DNA of 64,000 nucleotides from Azolla caroliniana (Eukaryota; Polypodiophyta), in the NCBI GenBank assembly GCA_043228905.1, contig JBHGNT010000013.1, positions 12,710,001 through 12,774,000 of the forward strand, read 5' to 3'. Below, one piece after another: positions 57,925-64,000 of the stretch; positions within the stretch are counted from its first letter, which is position 1, and every line of letters begins with the position of its first letter. Both the position numbers and the translations under genes were made by a program. Under the pieces are notes generated by a model, which saw only the letters and a list, made by a program, of their open reading frames with translations, was not told the DNA's origin and ran no database searches.

Positions 57925-58900
57925 TTTATGCACCTCGGGTGCTTCATTGAGGAAGAGGGCTAGATCATCGTGCGAGGGCACCGAGGTAGGAGGATGTTTA
58001 TCCTTAACACCAACGACGTCGGCACCACTCTATTCGCAAAAGGACATAAGGTCGAATCGGATATCGACATGTGGCACAAGCGGATCGATCACGTCAACAA
58101 TCAGAGACCTCAAGACCTGCAATCGAAACATGTTGTTTTCGGATTGTCAAAATTCAGTGGCCGGAAGGCCCAAATTTGTGAAACCTGCCAGCTTGGGAAG
58201 CAACACCGGCTTCCGTTCCCCACCGAAAGAAACCATAGTCGTAACAAGCTCGACTTGATACATTTTGATGTATGGGGACCGACACAGAACGTTAGCCTTG
58301 GCGGGAGCCGATATTTCGTCTCCTTCATCGATGACTACAACCGGCACACATGGGTCTACCTCATAGAGAAGAAAAGCAAAGTCTTCGATTGTATCCGGAA
58401 CTTGCGAAGTCTTGTCGAACGGGAAACAGAGCGGAAGGTCAAGTGCCTACGGTCGTATGGCAGGAAAGAATACTTTTCCGTCCAATTCAACAGTTATTTG
58501 CAACAGAAGGGAATTCAATGAGAATTCAGTTGTAGATACATACCAGAACAAAATGGTGTGGCCGAAAGGAAAAACTGGTCGATTGTGGAGGCGGCTTAGG
58601 CAATGTTGGAAGAGAAGAGCATGCCAGAGTTCTATTGGGCTGAAGCGGTCTGGACGGCCATCTACATACAAAACCGGCTCGGGGAAAAGGTGTCAGCACA
58701 AAGCTATATTGTGGGTGGAAGACGAATTTAAGGCACCTTAGGATATTCGGTAGCATCGCATATGTGCATGTGCCGGATGAGAAATAGAGAAAGTTGGACC
58801 CTAAGTCGGAGAAGTGCATTTTGGTCGGTTACTCACATGAGCATAAGGGATATAAGTGCTACAACCCCTAGACTAAGCAAGTACAAGTAAGCGGAAGATG
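57925..58900 (+). pseudogene. Copia pre-integrase and integrase
   Basis: IDMWHKRIDHVNNQRPQDLQ with CETCQLGKQHRLPF (zinc region), LIHFDVWGPTQNVSLGG, YFVSFIDDYNRHTWVYLIEK and EQNGVAERKNWSIVEAA, closely paralleling 7850-9063. Stops and frameshifts are present. Confidence 0.85.
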
Positions 58901-59299
58901 TTGAATTTGATGAGTCGGCATCATGGTACTCTTTACCGAATCCGACTTCGACCCGATTCCAGCAGATGAGGCTAGTGAGCCGGAAACAATTCGGATAGAA
59001 GAAGAAGAAGAAGACTTTGGTACTCTAGATGAGAGTTCCATCTCATTTCATCTGAGTGGGCCGAATGAATGACTGAGTCAGAACAACCAGTCCAATGATG
59101 AGCTGGCGAGTAGCGAAGACTCAATTGTGCCTTCCCTGCGCAAGGAAACGAGGAGACGGTTCATGCGCAAAGAAAGGGAAGAAGAAGATGTCGGAGTGCA
59201 ACACCGGCAAAGAAGAGTCAGATCAGAGCGAATTTGATTCCGTACTAAACGAAGACGGACCTTCAAAGACGAAGTCCGAGTCGGCCAAGAGGGCCTTGC

Positions 59300-60420
59300 A
59301 ATTAACGAACAAAAAGTTATGCCGATTGACCCACCAGAAGAACCTCGTAAAAAGGTATGGATATAATGAGTACATGGCGCATCACTATGCGTACATGACG
59401 AAAGTGGCGGAAGTGCGTGAGCCGGAGAGCTACGCAAAAGCGGCAAGGGATGCACATTGGTGTGCCACTATGGAGGAAGAGATGCGAGCACTCGATGCAA
59501 ACAAGATGGGACCTGGTTGACCCTCCCTGACATTGCAAACCAATCGGTTGCAAGTGGGTGTACAAGGTAAAGTATAATGCTGACGGTTCGGTCAATCGGT
59601 ACAAGGACCAGTTAGTGGCCAAGGGGTACGCGCAGACCCTCGGATTTGACTACGACGAGACCTTTGCTCCGGTAGCGAAGATGACGACGGTTCATGTGGT
59701 GCTGGCAGTTGTTGCGACAAGGGGGTGATATCTTCACCAAATGGACGTGAAGAATGTGTTTCTTCAAGGTGACCTTGAAGAACAAGTCTACATGATCCAA
59801 CCCCCCGGTTTTCAATCAGAGATGAACAAGTCGGCAGTGTGTTGACTCAAAAAGTCCCTTTACGGCATGAAGCAAGCCCCCCGTGCTTGGAATTTGAAGA
59901 TCACGCGGCAGTTGTGTAGGATGGGGTTCACGGCCTTGAAGTCGGACTCTTCACATCCGGAAAGGTTCGGACGGTTCGGTCTGTATCTTGCTATATGTGG
60001 ACGATCTAGTCATCACCAGACATGGACTTGCTAAAATCGGCCAAGTGAAGTCGCAATTGTCGGATGCATTCGAAATGAAGGACCTAGGGGACCTTCATTA
60101 CTTCCTCGGGATCGAAGTGATCCATACCCGGTCGACATATTGTTGTCTTAGAGACATTACGTGTTGAATATGCTGTTCAAGTTCGGCATGATGGATTACC
60201 GACCAATCTCCACACCCTTGGACTGGAACCTGAAGCTTCGTTCTGACTCTGGATCGGCCCGCAACAAGAAACGGTTTCGACAAATTGTCGGAAGCCTTAT
60301 TTATTTAACGATCACCCAACCCAACATTAGCGATCTAGTCGACACGATTAGTCAGTTTATGCAAAAGCCAACCGTGGAGCACCTTCAGTGCGTGCACTGA
60401 ATACTGAGGTATGTTAGCGG
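59300..60420 (+). pseudogene. Copia reverse transcriptase
   Basis: HHYAYMTKVAEVREPESYAK and EEEMRALDANK, then [69 protein letters not shown] (near 59990) and MKDLGDLHYFLGIEVIHT in several frames. The catalytic YVDD is intact but frames are broken. Confidence 0.85.
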
Positions 60421-60460
60421 CACTAAGGACCGAGGATTGTTATACCGACACAGTATAACC

Positions 60461-61090
60461 AAACAACTAGTCGGATATACGGATCCCAACTGGGCCGGAG
60501 ATGCGTCGGATCGACGGTCCACTTCAGGATTCATGTTCTCTCTAGGTAGCGTGGTTATTGTGTGGAGAAGCAAAAAGCAGTCGACTGTGGCTCTTTCGAG
60601 CACTGAGGCTGAGTATCGGGAACCGAACAACTAGTCGGATATACGGATCCCAACTGGGCCGGAGATGCGTCGGATCGACGGTCCACTTCAGGATTCATGT
60701 TCTCTCTAGGTAGCGTGGCTATTGTGTGGAGAAGCAAAAAGCAGTCGACTGTGGCTCTTTCGAGCACTGAGGCTGAGTATCGGGGCGCTACCGTTGCCAC
60801 ATGTGAAGCCATTTGGCTTCGGCGGTTGCTACAAGACCTCTGGATTGAAGTACCGACTCCGGTCCCGATCTACTGCAACAACATGAGCAACATGCAGCTG
60901 GCCAAGAACAATGTGTTCCATGCTCGGATGAAGCACATCGAAGTGCATTATCACTTTGTGTGTGAGCGGGTCCTCGATGGTGAAGTCGAGCTCCGGTATG
61001 TTCGGACATATTGACAGGTTGTCCACATCTTCACCAAGGCCCTTGGAACCGACAAGTTGCAACATTTTTCGGAGATGTTTGGTCTTCAAC
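60461..61090 (+). pseudogene. Copia RNase H with a 164-bp tandem duplication
   Basis: The stretch from AACAACTAGTCGGATATACG to TCGAGCACTGAGGCTGAGT occurs at 60461-60620 and again 164 bp later. Each copy encodes [20 protein letters not shown] and [16 protein letters not shown]. As 164 is not a multiple of 3, the copies are in different frames. The domain continues with [20 protein letters not shown] and [20 protein letters not shown]. Confidence 0.9.
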
Positions 61091-61720
61091 ATCTTGGCAT
61101 GCCGCACTCGAGGGGGAGAACTTGTACTGGTACAGGGAGAACTGGAAAAGAAACCAGAAAACCAGGCAAAGGCACCAGACAAGCAGTCGGAGAGAAGGAA
61201 ACAACTGAAGCAGGGGGAGACAAAAGAATAAGGAAGCCGAGTTGACTGAAAAAGTGGTCACATATGATAAAGTCGGAACAAGCGATGACGACGAGAGAGT
61301 CAAGAAGGACAGAGCCGACCGGAACGAGAAGGTCAAGACGCGGACATGGTCTGACATGGTGAAGGGCCTGAAGGTTGAAGATGAATTGGAGACAACCAAT
61401 TCGGATAAGAGCTGGAATGCATCGAAGGCAGCCAATTCTAAAGAGGAGTTCGATTCGGAGGAGCCGAATCAACAAAAGGCCAAACAGACGAGGAGGTAGC
61501 GAAAGTCGACACCGACACAGAGGGACCGATGAGTCGAGAAGCATCAAAGTCGCAACAACGACGGAGCAGACAAGCCGATCGAGAAGGTCGAGGTGCGGGG
61601 GACTGGAAGGGTTGTGGGAAGTGGAATTGGATGGGTCAAGAAGCGCGAGCAAGGCAGGAAGATGCCAGGAGGAGCCGGAGGAAAGGACCGGTGGACACAC
61701 ATAGTGATCTGACCTCAAGT
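61091..61720 (+). pseudogene. Charged C-terminal extension after RNase H
   Basis: Counterpart of 5400-6010: VKKDRADRNEKVKTRTWSD and MVKGLKVEDELETTNSDKSW in one frame ending at 61499. Rich in Lys, Glu, Asp and Arg. The polypurine tract and 3' LTR follow. Confidence 0.6.
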
Positions 61721-61736
61721 TGAGCTTGAGGGGGAG

Positions 61737-62210
61737 TGTTGAGTGGGCAAGCTCAACCGGATCTAGATGGGCTGAATAAGCCAGAGCCGGATCGGTATCC
61801 GGAACGGAGAACTAGATAGGTACCCGGATCGGTGTTCGGAACCTAGAGCCGGACCGGAGAACCGGATCGCACCCCGGAATAGTGAGAACCGGTAGGCCGT
61901 TGGAGCCTACAGTCTGAGCCTAGTACGTAGGCATATTCCTTTGAGTTAGTGGCAGTCGCTCGTATGAGCATTGAAGTACATGTTAGTATTTCTATCAGTC
62001 CTTTTAAGGACTTGTATAAAAAGTGTTATGTAGGACATTTGTATGTATAGAGTGTTATTATTTTGAATTTAGTTTTTTATGTTGTTTTGCTCTCTCTGTC
62101 TCTCCCGCTCTCTATCTGTGTGATTCAAGCTTCCATTAAACTGTGTGTACTCTTTCTGTTGCTATCCGGGTGAACCGGTTTGTCAAAGCTTCCGCATATT
62201 AACTTTGACA
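61737..62210 (+). repeat. 3' LTR (474 bp, Copia type)
   Basis: The tract GCTTGAGGGGGAG precedes TGTTGAGTGGGCAAGCTCAA. It ends ATTAACTTTGACA, followed by GTCTT. It is about 40 bp longer than the 5' LTR. Confidence 0.9.
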
Positions 62211-62379
62211 GTCTTCACATTGTATACCATCCTTAGCCCTTCTTTGGCTCCATGGTGGAATAGTTTTTCTAGGCCTTCATTATACGAGAGGCTATGTCAA
62301 CATAGAATACTACCCGAGATCACTTTGGCTCCTATAATTACATGAAGACACTAGCTGAGGCATCTACAAATGTTATGGA

Positions 62380-62790
62380 AAATGTTTTCTACACATGAGG
62401 ATAAGAGTGTGAGGGTTAATTCAAAATATAAAGAATGGATGATTACTTTTAATCATGGGGATTAAGACAACCCTTTAAGGGTCAAGTATGAACTTGCCCA
62501 GGGGTCTTAGGTCTAGCTATAAGTACGATGCTTAGCTAAACTCATTGGAAAATCAATCAATTATGTTGAGATTGTGATCTTGTGGGAATAGATTGTTGTG
62601 GTGAGCATGTTCTAGTGCTAGGTACAACTCGAAGTCACTAATGAGTCACAATGGTATGGGACACCGTTCATGGCTTAGGTTTGTATCAATTCCTTTGCTT
62701 GGGGGTGGTCAGGTGGATCAACACCTTGATTTCTCTCACTACCTCCTTATTTTCTTATCTAATTCCTTATTTTTGTTGTTCCCCTCTTAG
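62380..62790 (+). repeat. Diverged partial LTR of the 13200-19313 Gypsy family
   Basis: It aligns with the Gypsy LTR from TTCTATACACGTGGATAAG onwards (here TTCTACACATGAGGATAAG), keeping GTGTGAGGGTTAA, GGATTACTTTTAA and TTGGGGGTGG. The first ~65 bp are missing and divergence is high, so it is old. Confidence 0.75.
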
Positions 62791-64000
62791 AGAAACACCT
62801 TCGATGACTCTTCTTGAGTAATCGGGTGAAGGAATCGTGGTCGTGTAAGAGACTAGGGTAGGGTCGAGTAGGGGGCGTACTTTACACCTCCCTGTGTTGG
62901 ACACACCGAGAATCAGCTACAACCGATTCGTACCCATAGCTTATAAAACGGATAACACAATCACAATAAAACTTAGATGAAACTGGCACATAGATGGAAC
63001 CAACCGTCTATGAAATTGATTACTGAATAGATGATACATTGGTATTACAAGTAAAGTTGGTGCCTCTCACTATAGATCTAAAACTTAGGCACTCTGTCTC
63101 CAATTAGGGATATCTCTCCTTCCTTGCTTTTGCTACTTCCTGCTTTATATTGCCTGCTTTCCTCTTGTTGCGCTTCCATTACTCTTTCATGATCCTCAAC
63201 CTTTATTCACGGATGCATGTATTTCAGTTACCTTCCCCTTCGGCTGATAGTGCTCGACTCTTTTCCTCTTTTCACACTTTACCGACTCGTTTCTTTTCAT
63301 ACTCATTCTTTAAGATTCTTTCCACATCTCGTGCCTTTTGTCCCATGGATAACAACTGGCATGCCTGTGGGACAGTGCCTTGCACATTGAACCCAAAACC
63401 AACCAAAACAATCGAAATCAAGAATATGAAAGAATCGAAAATGCTATGATACACTTATTCCTCCTCCAAAATTGTTGTGAGGCTCTCCACTTGCTCTAGC
63501 TTGTCGATTTACGCTCGGCCAACAATTCTAGCCCTCGGTTTGCCAATCCCGAAACGGCTTCTTGGGCTTCTTGGGCGTTGTCTGGTTGAGTTGCCTTCTC
63601 CTACTTTGACTCTTCTGGGTGGAGCTTGGCTGATAAACCTAGGTGGTGGTTTGCTTCTGGAACCACTCCCTTCTGCTTTGGCCTGTTCGGCCACCGGCTC
63701 TATCTCCGGGTAAAAAGGGCTAAGGGGAGAGAAAACCGTCAAAAACTAAGAAAGAAAGGGGCATAAAGGTTGATACCTTTTATATTCATCAATACATTTT
63801 CCCATGCCCACCAACATCTAGCTCCGAACCAACCCTCATTCTTCTTCTCCTCCCTCTCTTAACTTGATGAACTATGTCTTATTCGCTAACATCTAACATG
63901 GTGAACCCAAAAGTGTGCCTTCATTAAGTTGGGGAGAATATTTCACTACTTAGCATACACTTCATGTCTCACATTTGTTTATAGCATTGGCATTTGTGTA
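62791..64000. other. No gene recognised
   Basis: Only short ORFs. A minus-strand frame (63742-63509, 77 aa) is rich in Arg, Pro and Ser and has no known motif; it could be an exon or a remnant. Confidence 0.4.

Larger units (their letters stand above)
52439..62210 (+). mobile_element. Chimeric retrotransposon: Copia LTRs with Gypsy gag-pol fused to Copia pol
   Basis: Copia LTRs (52439-52869 and 61737-62210) lie between GTCCT and GTCTT, a likely worn 5-bp target duplication. After the Copia primer-binding site and 20 bases of Copia leader (to about 52900), the sequence becomes a Gypsy leader, gag, protease, RT, RNase H and integrase without recognisable Gypsy LTRs. Within the Gypsy integrase C-terminus (about 57692) it passes in frame into the Copia protease and continues through Copia integrase, RT, RNase H and the charged extension. 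The Copia gag is missing. The Copia half is closely related to the element at 5288-11320. Many stops are present. Confidence 0.85.

Overview
This window is nuclear DNA from a land plant. A fern or another seed-free vascular plant seems most likely. Three intact intron-bearing plant genes sit in one block, surrounded by nested and decayed LTR retrotransposons. The fern guess rests on three things: the long near-identical repeats of the PPR gene, a Penelope-like reverse transcriptase, and LTR families I do not recognise from flowering plants. The species itself cannot be read from the sequence.

Gene block (about 31.8-50.2 kb). The alpha subunit of the COPI vesicle coat lies on the minus strand in three coding exons (about 1212 aa). 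Prefoldin subunit 6 lies on the plus strand in five short exons (127 aa) and is easy to miss because no exon exceeds 125 bp. A PLS-class pentatricopeptide repeat protein lies on the plus strand, apparently with a tiny first exon coding an organelle-presequence-like start. Little recognisable retrotransposon sequence lies between them.

Left side (1-31.2 kb). From left to right: a gag-bearing LTR element on the minus strand interrupted by a Penelope-like element (PLE) without endonuclease; a roughly 6 kb Copia element on the minus strand (5.3-11.3 kb) holding a solo LTR; an LTR (11.6-12.8 kb, minus) whose element is interrupted by a complete but dead chromodomain Gypsy element (13.2-19.3 kb, plus); the 3' part of another Gypsy element with its LTR (19.7-21.7 kb); a decayed element with a long coiled-coil ORF (22-25.3 kb); and a minus-strand gag element whose 5' LTR is split by a three-LTR Copia complex (26.3-30.5 kb).

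Right side (52.4-64 kb). One 9.8 kb unit has Copia LTRs, a Copia primer-binding site and a degenerate target duplication. Its interior is first a Gypsy gag-pol and then a Copia pol, fused in frame. A worn solo LTR and about 1.2 kb of unassigned sequence follow.

All transposon ORFs carry stops or frameshifts. The most interesting items are the Copia/Gypsy chimera, the Copia complex that captured its own insertion-site flank, the PLE, and LTRs that contain antisense tRNA-like modules.
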